Source of the DNA: GCA-965745 sp046704525
GTDB taxonomy: Archaea; Thermoplasmatota; Thermoplasmata; Thermoplasmatales; Thermoplasmataceae
Direction of reading: 5' to 3'
Length of the DNA stretch: 11,868 nucleotides
NCBI GenBank assembly: GCA_046704525.1
Contig: JBJKRS010000099.1
Coordinates: 1-11,868 of the forward strand
Positions 1-6,697 of this stretch are shown piece after piece; position 1 is the stretch's first letter, and each line of letters begins with the position of its first letter. A program made the translations under genes and the position numbers. Below the pieces are notes generated by a model. It did no database searches. It was not told where the DNA came from and saw only the letters and a list, made by a program, of their open reading frames with translations.

Positions 1-644
1 CCCCTCCTCTTATTGGTGTCAATGACAGGAAGGGCATGGGTGTTCTCAAACACATAATCGTACGTGTCTGAGGTATCATACGCTGAATCTCCGAGAATAT
101 AGGAGAAATCCCTCACGGAATCTATCACGTCCCGGGAGACCCTTGAATCATGGATATTCCCATTAGTGATCATCCAGTCCATGATCAGGAGGGAATCCGC
201 ATCCAATGTCATATGGCATTTCCTGCCATAAGACCACCCCTTGGTGGTCTTAGACCATCCACTCTCTGGGTCCCTGTAATTTCCCCAATATTTTCTCCTC
301 ATTGCAGTGGAATACTTACATGTGTGGATCATGAAGGAATCCATTGCTGCAATGGATTCCATTGAATGGAGAAGGGTGATCTCCCTGTTTATTGCATGCA
401 GATCAAGGAGCCTTACCCTCCTTGATAATGTCTGGAATGGTGGTATTTCGTTAAGGCTAGTCATTCTAAGATATCCCTCATGATTGGTGAGGAATATTCT
501 GGCCGATCTGTAGGAGATCCTGAAGATCTGCAGCACCACAAGTATCTTCAGAATCTGGCGATCTGTATACTTTCTCTTTCGATCATCAGGCAAAACAATA
601 TTGTCAATGATCTCCATAATCAATGGGATATGCTGTTCCGGCAT
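1..644 (-). CDS. DDE transposase of an insertion sequence (partial, C-terminus beyond window edge)
   Basis: An open minus-strand reading frame of 214 codons runs from an ATG at 642-644 to the window edge without a stop, so only the N-terminal part is visible. The protein shows the pattern of the IS4/IS5-type DDE superfamily (DDE_Tnp_1-like RNase H fold). A first catalytic Asp lies in AAMDSFMI (about residue 102), followed by a Trp-rich stretch GWSKTTKGWSYGRK (129-142), GNIHDSRV (162-169), a second Asp in LGDSAYD (Asp186) and VIDTNKRR (207-214). The third acidic residue (Glu) is expected further downstream, outside the window. The first ~100 residues look like the DNA-binding N-terminal region. 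An in-frame TGA 15 bases upstream fixes the start near 644, and an AT box about 26 nt upstream fits a leaderless transcript. The exact IS family is not determined; whether the element is intact cannot be seen. Confidence 0.88.
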   Translation of the reverse strand, partial: MPEQHIPLIMEIIDNIVLPDDRKRKYTDRQILKILVVLQIFRISYRSARIFLTNHEGYLRMTSLNEIPPFQTLSRRVRLLDLHAINREITLLHSMESIAAMDSFMIHTCKYSTAMRRKYWGNYRDPESGWSKTTKGWSYGRKCHMTLDADSLLIMDWMITNGNIHDSRVSRDVIDSVRDFSYILGDSAYDTSDTYDYVFENTHALPVIDTNKRR

Positions 645-663
645 ATCCCAAGATTCTCATTTT

Positions 664-672
664 GTTAATAAT
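664..672 (-). promoter_or_regulatory. candidate box A (TATA) of the transposase gene
   Basis: Read on the minus strand this is ATTATTAAC, centred about 25 nt upstream of the transposase ATG at 644. That spacing matches an archaeal box A for a leaderless mRNA. Assigned by pattern and spacing only. Confidence 0.4.
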
Positions 673-682
673 GTTCGACATC

Positions 683-710
683 TGTCTGACATTTCATGAA
701 ATGTGAGACA
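683..710. repeat. 28-bp near-perfect palindrome upstream of the transposase
   Basis: The bases at 683-710 pair with themselves in 13 of 14 positions; the only mismatch is G688/G705, and the centre is TTTCATGAAA. It lies in the 150-bp gap between the transposase and aroB, 39 bases upstream of the transposase start. It could be a dimeric operator, part of the IS end recognised by the transposase, or a hairpin. The far end of the element is not in the window, so a terminal inverted repeat cannot be confirmed. Confidence 0.7.
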
Positions 711-755
711 CCCTAGGCAATAAGTGTAAAAATCCATCACCAACCCCGCAGAATA

Positions 756-782
756 TTAAATATGATGAGATCGATTATATAT
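756..782 (+). promoter_or_regulatory. candidate promoter (two AT boxes) of the aro operon
   Basis: Two box-A-like stretches are visible: TTAAATAT at 756-763 and TTATATAT at 775-782. Archaeal transcription usually begins about 26 nt after the box centre, which predicts starts near 786 or 805. The first would leave a short leader containing GGTGG (785-789) before codon 796. The second would give a leader of about 66 nt before the TTG at 871. Which box is used cannot be decided from sequence. Confidence 0.5.
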
Positions 783-870
783 TGGGTGGGTCTAGATATC
801 AACTTCCAGTGAGCGGCTTACACTTCAGATCAACAGTAGCGAGATACCGGTAGTAATCGGCCAGGGGGCA

Positions 871-1899
871 TTGGAGAACCTCATGGGTGAGGTTGACCGT
901 TACAGCGGGATTGTCGTTATGCTGAGCAAGAACGTGGAGCTCAGCAATGCCGAAATATTGCCAAAGTTCAATTCTGTGAGGGGAGACGTCACAAAGATCT
1001 CACTTAATGACGGTGAAGCTCTGAAGAATATCAGGAACTACCAGAAGATCATGCGAGTCCTCGTGGAGAGGCAGGTAAGCAGAAACAGCCTTCTGGTGTA
1101 CTTCGGCGGAGGTACTGTGGGTGACCTGTCCGGGTACATAGCATCGACATACAAGCGCGGAATACCCATGATAGCAGTTCCGACAACATTACTCGCCATG
1201 GTAGATAGTTCGGTGGGGGGAAAGAACGGCATAAACTTCTCTGGAGTGAAGAACGTGATAGGCACATTCTACGACCCCAGAATGATCCTGATTGACACAA
1301 GGTTTCTAAAGTCTCTCGATCCAGGGGCAGTCCGTGACGGGCTTTCTGAGATCATCAAGTATGGTGTGATGTGCGACCACACGATCCTTAGCATGGTGGA
1401 CTCACACCAGGACGCACCGTCTCTAATTGGGAGCTCTTCAATTGGGCGCATCATATCAAAATGCGTCAGGACAAAGGGAGATGTTGTGGCCAGGGACTAC
1501 CTCGACAGGACGGGCGAAAGGGGAGTGCTCAATTTTGGCCATACTGTTGGGCATGCTATAGAGTCAGTTTCAAAGAATGAGATAACACATGGGACAGCCG
1601 TGGCTACAGGCATGATAGCTGAGGCGTACATAGGGGAGAGGATGGGCATAACTGCATCCCAGGTACGGGATAAAATACAGCATATTCTCGGGAAGTTCTC
1701 CATAGGCCTGGCATCTTCGGGAGCCATGAACGTTCAGAATCTCGTTAAGTTCATAGCAAACGACAAGAAGGTCTCTGACGGGCACATAATGATGGACCTG
1801 CCGGTTGAGATGGGGAGGTCCCAGAAGGCAAGGGTGTCCATGGACGACATGCAGACTTACCTCAGGTCTTTCACGGAGAATTATAATCTTGTTGGTTAG
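871..1899 (+). CDS. aroB: 3-dehydroquinate synthase
   Basis: AroB converts DAHP to 3-dehydroquinate, the second step of the shikimate pathway, in the cytosol with NAD+ and a divalent metal. From the TTG at 871 the protein has 342 residues. The NAD-binding loop FGGGTVGDLSG lies at 78-88, then PTTLLAMVDSSVGGKNG (104-120), KNVIGTFYDP (127-136), SEIIKYG (159-165), LNFGHTVGHAIES (220-232), HGTAVATGM (240-248) and NDKKV (297-301). Metal ligands are expected at Glu160, a His of the GHTVGH motif and His240. The reading frame stays open upstream to 796 and that stretch encodes the usual first strand of the family (EIPVVIGQGALENL), so the true N-terminus is probably about 25 residues longer, although no ATG, GTG or TTG exists there. 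It is the first gene of an operon; aroE follows after 11 bases. Function is sure; the start is not. Confidence 0.95.
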   Translation: MENLMGEVDRYSGIVVMLSKNVELSNAEILPKFNSVRGDVTKISLNDGEALKNIRNYQKIMRVLVERQVSRNSLLVYFGGGTVGDLSGYIASTYKRGIPMIAVPTTLLAMVDSSVGGKNGINFSGVKNVIGTFYDPRMILIDTRFLKSLDPGAVRDGLSEIIKYGVMCDHTILSMVDSHQDAPSLIGSSSIGRIISKCVRTKGDVVARDYLDRTGERGVLNFGHTVGHAIESVSKNEITHGTAVATGMIAEAYIGERMGITASQVRDKIQHILGKFSIGLASSGAMNVQNLVKFIANDKKVSDGHIMMDLPVEMGRSQKARVSMDDMQTYLRSFTENYNLVG

Positions 1900-1910
1900 A
1901 TCAGGTTATC

Positions 1911-2735
1911 ATGCAGCTAACAGGACTTGTGGGGAGGCCAGTCTCGCACTCTATTGGCCAGACTGTTTATAACCGCTATTTTTCACAATCCGGCCTGGAC
2001 TGCATCTACCTTTCGATTGATGTGACAGCAGAAAACCTGGGGCGTTTCGTATCCATGGCAAGGGAGAAGTTCCTGGGCTACAACGTGACGATTCCGCACA
2101 AGGTGGAGATCATGAAGCACCTTGACTCTGTTTCAGATGAAGCGGAAGCCATAGGATCAGTCAATACAGTGGTCACGGAAGGAGGAAGTAGCATGGGTTA
2201 TAACACGGATTTCCTCGCCATGGGGAATCTCGTTAGGGAGATCGGCCTGACGCTGGAGGACTCCACTGTTGCGGTCAGGGGATCCGGAGGAGTCGCAAGG
2301 ACTGTAATCTGCTATATTTCGCTCTATTTCCCATCCGCACGGGTGACAGTAGTCTCACGCAGTCCTGCCGATGCAAGGGCGAGGCTGCATGCCCAGCTTC
2401 AGGGAAAGAACACATCATACGTGAATCCGGGGGAGGCCTTGGGTGCAGACATCCTCATCAACTGCTCGCCTATTGGAATGTGGCCCGAGGTGAATTCCTC
2501 CCCGTTCACAGCCGAGGAGATTGAGGGCTGCAGTGCTGGCATAGACCTGGTATACAACCCGCAAGCAACCAATATTACAGAGACGCTGATAAAGCAGGGG
2601 AAACAGGCAGTCGGAGGGCTGGGATTCTTTGTTGACCAGGGTTATGAATCACTAAAGCTCATGACTGGAAAGAGAATAGACAGGAACCTTCTGGAGAAAA
2701 TTGCTGCTGAGGCTGCGGGGGGCCTTGATGCATGA
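1911..2735 (+). CDS. aroE: shikimate dehydrogenase (NADP+)
   Basis: AroE reduces 3-dehydroshikimate to shikimate. The 274-residue length is normal for the family. Visible motifs in order are SHSIGQTVYN (12-21, substrate loop), GYNVTIPHK (56-64) with the catalytic Lys64, GSVNTVV (82-88), GYNTDF (96-101) with catalytic Asp100, the dinucleotide loop GSGGVA (124-129), VVSRS (147-151) in the position that recognises the NADP phosphate, NCSPIGMWP (184-192), DLVYNP (212-217) and GGLGFFVDQG (235-244) with Gln243. Numbering matches E. coli AroE almost exactly at the N-terminus, which shows that E. coli Ser16, one of two serines contacting the shikimate carboxylate, is Gly16 here and the following Pro is Gln. 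The gene overlaps the next one by eight bases (ATGCATGA), so translation is likely coupled. Confidence 0.95.
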   Translation: MQLTGLVGRPVSHSIGQTVYNRYFSQSGLDCIYLSIDVTAENLGRFVSMAREKFLGYNVTIPHKVEIMKHLDSVSDEAEAIGSVNTVVTEGGSSMGYNTDFLAMGNLVREIGLTLEDSTVAVRGSGGVARTVICYISLYFPSARVTVVSRSPADARARLHAQLQGKNTSYVNPGEALGADILINCSPIGMWPEVNSSPFTAEEIEGCSAGIDLVYNPQATNITETLIKQGKQAVGGLGFFVDQGYESLKLMTGKRIDRNLLEKIAAEAAGGLDA

Positions 2736-3567
2736 GCATGGAGTGAGGGTGGTATGCAACGGAGGGATATCGGCCCTGTCCGCTTTCTTCAATGGTTATG
2801 GATGCTCCGTTGCAGTTGATCTTCCCATGGAGGTCATCATATCGGAGGTTGCACCGCCTTTCGGGGGAAACGAGAGGGCGGTGGAAAGGACACTTGAAGT
2901 CCTGAAATCCAGATTCAGAACCTCACAGTCCTACCGGGTTACGGTTCCAAGGGGACTCCCCCGGGGAAAGGGCCTGAAGAGCAGCAGCGCAATGACCCTG
3001 TCTGTAACGATGGGATTTCTCAACCTGATTGGCGTAGACATGGGCGCCGAGGAGTTGCTGGATCTCTGTGCAGACGTGTCAATTGAGAACGGGACGTCCC
3101 TGACCGGGGCATATGACGACCTCTGCTCGTGCTATTACGGAGGGGTGTGCCTCACTGACAACAAGAGTCGCCAGCTCATCATGAGAGGCGCAGCTCCGGC
3201 TGACCAGGTGCTCATCGCGTATTCCAAGGCCGGAAGATCCAGCACGTCAGTTCAGGCCACGGAGATGGCAAGGTACGCCAGGCACGCGGACAGGATATAT
3301 TCGCTCATAGAGGAAGGTCTATATTATGAGTCCATGTCGATGAACGGCACACTGCTTGGAAACATTTACGGCCAGAATACAGGGCTGATCAGGCATTTCC
3401 TGTCATCGGGGGCAATTTATGCAGCTCAGTGCGGAAAAGGGCCAGCTGTGTTTGGCATATTCGAGGAGGAGGAACAGTTGCAGGAAGCTGTTGACGGCCT
3501 GGGAAGGTTCCCCGGGACAAGCTACAAACAAACCTTATTTACGAACAAGGCAGTTATGATGGAATAG
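2728..3567 (+). CDS. aroK: archaeal shikimate kinase (GHMP kinase family)
   Basis: This protein phosphorylates shikimate to shikimate-3-phosphate. It is the archaeal isozyme of the GHMP superfamily, unrelated to bacterial P-loop AroK. From the ATG at 2728 it has 279 residues, typical of the family. The ATP-binding motif PRGLPRGKGLKSSSA is at 74-88, SLTGAYDD at 124-131 includes the region of the catalytic Asp, and CGKGPAVFG at 235-243 is the third GHMP motif. A TTG at 2701 would add nine residues lying wholly inside aroE; the ATG overlapping the aroE stop is preferred because the family starts close to this point. aroA begins seven bases after the stop. Its position between aroE and aroA supports shikimate rather than homoserine or mevalonate as substrate. 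Confidence 0.93.
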   Translation: MHEHGVRVVCNGGISALSAFFNGYGCSVAVDLPMEVIISEVAPPFGGNERAVERTLEVLKSRFRTSQSYRVTVPRGLPRGKGLKSSSAMTLSVTMGFLNLIGVDMGAEELLDLCADVSIENGTSLTGAYDDLCSCYYGGVCLTDNKSRQLIMRGAAPADQVLIAYSKAGRSSTSVQATEMARYARHADRIYSLIEEGLYYESMSMNGTLLGNIYGQNTGLIRHFLSSGAIYAAQCGKGPAVFGIFEEEEQLQEAVDGLGRFPGTSYKQTLFTNKAVMME

Positions 3568-3574
3568 GGTACAG

Positions 3575-4861
3575 ATGAGAGCTACTATTTCCGCTGACCA
3601 AATTTCCGGCACAGTTCAAGCACCCGGATCGAAAAGCTTCTCCCAGCGCTACATCCTGTTTTCCGGAGTGGACAGCAGTCCGTCCGTGATACACGGAGTG
3701 TATTTTTCAGAGGATGAGCAGACGGCGCTCGGGATAGCCAGGTCCGAGGGCTCGGCTCTGACCTTTGAAGGCAGCACTGTAAAGGTTGAGCCCGGATTCA
3801 GGTGCCCGAAGTACGTGGACGTGGGCGAATCCGCAACTTCTTACAGAATTAGCCTGGGAATACTTGCGGCAAAACGGTGCTCAACCGAATTTGTTGGGAA
3901 GCCTGAACTGGGGGCGAGGCCGGTTGACGACCTAGTGTCAGTTCTAAGGTCGCTTGGGGCAAGAATAGATTACAAGGAAGACGGATTTGTTACGATGGAC
4001 GCTGAGAACATCAGCATCAGTGACTCCACAATAGAGAGGTCCAGGAGCTCACAGTACGTAAGTGCAATGCTGGCATTCTATGCATTCAGCGGAGAGGACG
4101 GGCACACTTTGTCTGTAACTGGGGAAAAGACTTCTGAGGGGTATGTCGACATAACGATCGCCTGCCTGGAGTCCATGGGCTTCAGGATAGAGAGGGGCGA
4201 GAATACATTCAAGGTATTCCAGAAATCCGAGGAGAAAAACAGGGATTACTACATCGAGAGGGATTATTCATCGGCGGCCTTTTTCCTCATCATGGGTCTG
4301 ATGGCATCAGACGAGGGAGTAATGCTGGAGGAGCTTCCGGATAGTTCGCTCCAGAGCGACGCGGTCATAATGGACAAGCTCAAGAGCTCTAGCGAGGGAA
4401 TATCGGTAGCATTCTCCGGAAACCACACCGTTGTCAAGGCTGTAAGGAGCCCTGTGATGCACCTGGAGATCGATGCGGACGAATCCCCTGACCTGGCACC
4501 GCCTGTTGCGGTCCTTGGAATATTCCTGCTTGAGGGTATCACAATAAAGAATCCAGGGCGGCTGAAGATCAAGGAATCTGATCGGTATGGCGAAATCATA
4601 AGGCTTGCGGAGAGCTTCGGAGCCAGGGTGGAAACTGGGGATGACTACCTGGCCATCCGGAAGGGGCAGCAGATCGTGAACCCGGGAAGGCTGAGCTTCG
4701 ATGACCACAGGTTGATTATGAGTGCCATAATTGCGGGACTCTCCGCGGGATTTGAGATAGAGTACGACAACGTCGAGAGGATCAACAAGAGCTATCCCGG
4801 GTTCCTGGAGGACCTCAAGCGGGTGGGAGCCACCATAAGGCTGGAACCCGTAACGAGGTGA
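3575..4861 (+). CDS. aroA: 3-phosphoshikimate 1-carboxyvinyltransferase (EPSP synthase)
   Basis: EPSP synthase transfers the enolpyruvyl group of PEP to shikimate-3-phosphate. The 428-residue length is standard. Visible sites are PGSKSFSQR (17-25; Lys20, Ser21, Arg25), GESATSYRI (84-92), GARP (113-116), SSQYVSAM (158-165), SEGYVDIT (187-194), RDYSSAAFF (229-237), DESPD (302-306; Asp306 equals the catalytic Asp313 of E. coli), IKESDR (332-337), DDHRLIMS (376-383) and INKSYPGF (403-410). The loop that reads NAGTAMRP in E. coli reads ESATSYRI here, so the Gly at E. coli position 96 is Ala87 and Pro101 is Ile92. An Ala at this position is known from class II, glyphosate-insensitive enzymes. This is the last aro gene of the operon; aroC and aroD do not follow. 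Confidence 0.96.
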   Translation: MRATISADQISGTVQAPGSKSFSQRYILFSGVDSSPSVIHGVYFSEDEQTALGIARSEGSALTFEGSTVKVEPGFRCPKYVDVGESATSYRISLGILAAKRCSTEFVGKPELGARPVDDLVSVLRSLGARIDYKEDGFVTMDAENISISDSTIERSRSSQYVSAMLAFYAFSGEDGHTLSVTGEKTSEGYVDITIACLESMGFRIERGENTFKVFQKSEEKNRDYYIERDYSSAAFFLIMGLMASDEGVMLEELPDSSLQSDAVIMDKLKSSSEGISVAFSGNHTVVKAVRSPVMHLEIDADESPDLAPPVAVLGIFLLEGITIKNPGRLKIKESDRYGEIIRLAESFGARVETGDDYLAIRKGQQIVNPGRLSFDDHRLIMSAIIAGLSAGFEIEYDNVERINKSYPGFLEDLKRVGATIRLEPVTR

Positions 4862-4874
4862 CCACCGGCAAATC

Positions 4875-4882
4875 ATTTAATA
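4875..4882 (+). promoter_or_regulatory. candidate box A (TATA) of argS
   Basis: ATTTAATA at 4875-4882 lies just after the aroA stop and is centred about 25 nt upstream of the ATG at 4903. That is the spacing of an archaeal leaderless promoter and suggests argS can be transcribed independently of the aro genes. Confidence 0.5.
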
Positions 4883-4902
4883 CGCAGCGGCAATCGATTC
4901 GC

Positions 4903-6561
4903 ATGCTGCTGTTCACGAACTTCATGGAGAAGATTTTTGAAACGGCGAAAAAGGCGGTGCCAGATCTTGAGAGAAGGGACATCGACATAGACAGGTCGGG
5001 GCACGCGGATTTTACGCTGACTCTCTTCAGGGTCTCCAAGAAGAATGGCATGAAGCCTAGTGAAATCTTTGGCAGCATAGAATCAGCCATCTCGGGTGAA
5101 GGTTTTCTGGAAAGTGTCCAGCAATCAGGAGGGTACGCAAATTTCAAGGTAAAGCCCGAGGCCTATTTCAGGGAGGTCGAGGAATCACTCAGCGTGAAGG
5201 GACAGTTCCCGGACATTTTCCAGGACCCGGAGAGGATCTCTGTTGAGCATACGAGTGCCAATCCAACCGGGCCACTTCATGTGGGCAGGGCAAGGAATTC
5301 AATCATTGGGGATTCTCTAGCTAAACTTCTCGAACGTTTCGGATACAGGGTGACCACCCAGTACTTCATCAACGACTCGGGCAGGCAGGTCCTCTTTCTC
5401 TATGAGGCATTCATCCGCTACAAGAAGAAGCTTGAGCCTGATGATATCCTGGACGGTTACAGGCGCATCTATGAAGATGTAAAGACAGACCCCTCAATCG
5501 AGGAAGCTGTGAAGCAACTGGCAGAACGATATGAAAGGGGCGACAGCGCGCTGTACGAGGAGATCCATGCCATTACAGACGTGATGCTTGAGCAGGTGAA
5601 GTCTTCGCTCAGGGAACTTGGAATCGAGCACAATGACTACACATACGAGTCAGATTTCATACAGAGCGGAGAAATCGACCAGTTGCTCGAAGGCATGGAC
5701 GAGTACCTCAGGGACGAGGGCGGGGCAAAATATGTCGAGCTGCCGGATGACAGGAAGATCTTCCTTAAGCGCAGTGATGGAACGTCCCTGTATTTTGCCA
5801 GGGATATAGCATACCATCTCTACAAGCTTGCCAATTATGACTGGCTTATAGATGTGCTGGGTGAGGATCACAAACTCCACGCAAGCTCACTGAAATACGT
5901 TATGCAGAACATGCTCGACATTGAGAACAGGATAGATGCCCTGTTCTATGGGTTCGTCAGGCTGGAGTCTGGAAAGATGTCCACCCGGAAAGGCAATGTT
6001 GTTACACTTCCAGACCTGATCGAGAGGATGAAAGAGGAGTCTTACACTGTCGTTAAGGAGAAGAGGCCAGATCTCCAGGAGGAAAGCCTGAAATCAATTT
6101 CCTCAGACGTCGCAACTTCTTCAATAAGATTCAATATTGTGAGGGTGGGAGCAAACAAGCCAATGGTATTTCGATGGCAGGAAGCACTTAATTTCGAAGG
6201 GGATTCAGCACCCTACATCATGTACTCATATGCCAGAGCCTCAAGCATACTGAGGAAAGCAGGAGAGCTGAAAGCTCCCGGGAAGGGCATGGGATTCAAC
6301 AGCTTCGAGGCAGATCTTGCCAGGGAGATGTACTTCTACCCGTTCTTTCTCAATCAAGCGGCCGAGTCCCTGAGGCCGGACATTATTGCAAACTATACGC
6401 TGAGCCTTGTGAAGAAATTCAATGACTTCTACCAGCACTGCACAGTCCTAGACGAAAACCCCGAGACGCGTACCAGAAGGGTCTCCCTTGTGAAGCTTTA
6501 CAGGCATGTGCTCGAGGATGCCTGCGGCATTCTGGGAATAAAGGTCCTGGAAGAAATGTAA
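4903..6561 (+). CDS. argS: arginyl-tRNA synthetase
   Basis: ArgRS is a class I aminoacyl-tRNA synthetase that charges tRNA-Arg. From the ATG at 4903 it has 552 residues. The N-terminal ~110 residues form the Arg-tRNA synthetase N domain that binds the D-loop. The HIGH signature appears as TSANPTGPLHVGRARN (117-132; HVGR at 126-129), followed by FINDSGRQ (155-162), SLYFARDIAYHLYK (295-308), LGEDHKLH (319-326) and the KMSK-equivalent KMSTRKG (358-364). The DALR anticodon-binding domain follows, with PYIMYSYARASSILRK in its first helix, and the protein ends in LGIKVLEEM, as is usual for the family. The frame is open back to a GTG at 4858 that overlaps the aroA stop (GTGA). I prefer 4903 because of the TATA box 25 nt upstream; ATG 4924 is also possible. 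Confidence 0.95.
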   Translation: MLLFTNFMEKIFETAKKAVPDLERRDIDIDRSGHADFTLTLFRVSKKNGMKPSEIFGSIESAISGEGFLESVQQSGGYANFKVKPEAYFREVEESLSVKGQFPDIFQDPERISVEHTSANPTGPLHVGRARNSIIGDSLAKLLERFGYRVTTQYFINDSGRQVLFLYEAFIRYKKKLEPDDILDGYRRIYEDVKTDPSIEEAVKQLAERYERGDSALYEEIHAITDVMLEQVKSSLRELGIEHNDYTYESDFIQSGEIDQLLEGMDEYLRDEGGAKYVELPDDRKIFLKRSDGTSLYFARDIAYHLYKLANYDWLIDVLGEDHKLHASSLKYVMQNMLDIENRIDALFYGFVRLESGKMSTRKGNVVTLPDLIERMKEESYTVVKEKRPDLQEESLKSISSDVATSSIRFNIVRVGANKPMVFRWQEALNFEGDSAPYIMYSYARASSILRKAGELKAPGKGMGFNSFEADLAREMYFYPFFLNQAAESLRPDIIANYTLSLVKKFNDFYQHCTVLDENPETRTRRVSLVKLYRHVLEDACGILGIKVLEEM

Positions 6562-6644
6562 TGCGGCTTGTGTGGCGGGTGCCATCCATATAGGAAGCGG
6601 CAAACCGATATTAACCAAATCCATGAAGAACAGGATAAATTGTA

Positions 6645-6697
6645 TTCAGAAAAAAGGGAAAAATTTGTTTGAAGAAGAAAAAATTACTTCTTCTTTT
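6645..6697. terminator. bidirectional terminator region between argS and the surface-protein gene
   Basis: A hairpin GAAGAAG (6671-6677), a nine-base loop and CTTCTTC (6687-6693) is followed on the plus strand by TTTT (6694-6697), which could end argS transcripts. On the minus strand, T tracts from the A runs at 6678-6683, 6659-6663 and 6650-6655 follow the surface-protein stop codon, which itself lies in the loop. Oligo-T tracts are the main archaeal termination signal. The rest of 6562-6683 holds no gene. Confidence 0.55.

Noticed and set aside
150..668. Plus-strand ORFs of 71 and 62 codons
   Set aside because: Antisense to the transposase gene, whose DDE motifs explain this stretch.
2701..2727. 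Upstream TTG start for shikimate kinase
   Set aside because: It adds nine residues inside aroE; the ATG at 2728 overlapping the aroE stop fits the family and operon spacing better.
4307..4876. 189-codon minus-strand ORF (and the 111-codon one at 4264-4599)
   Set aside because: Both lie antisense to aroA, whose motifs are intact throughout; no recognisable domain in the antisense translations.
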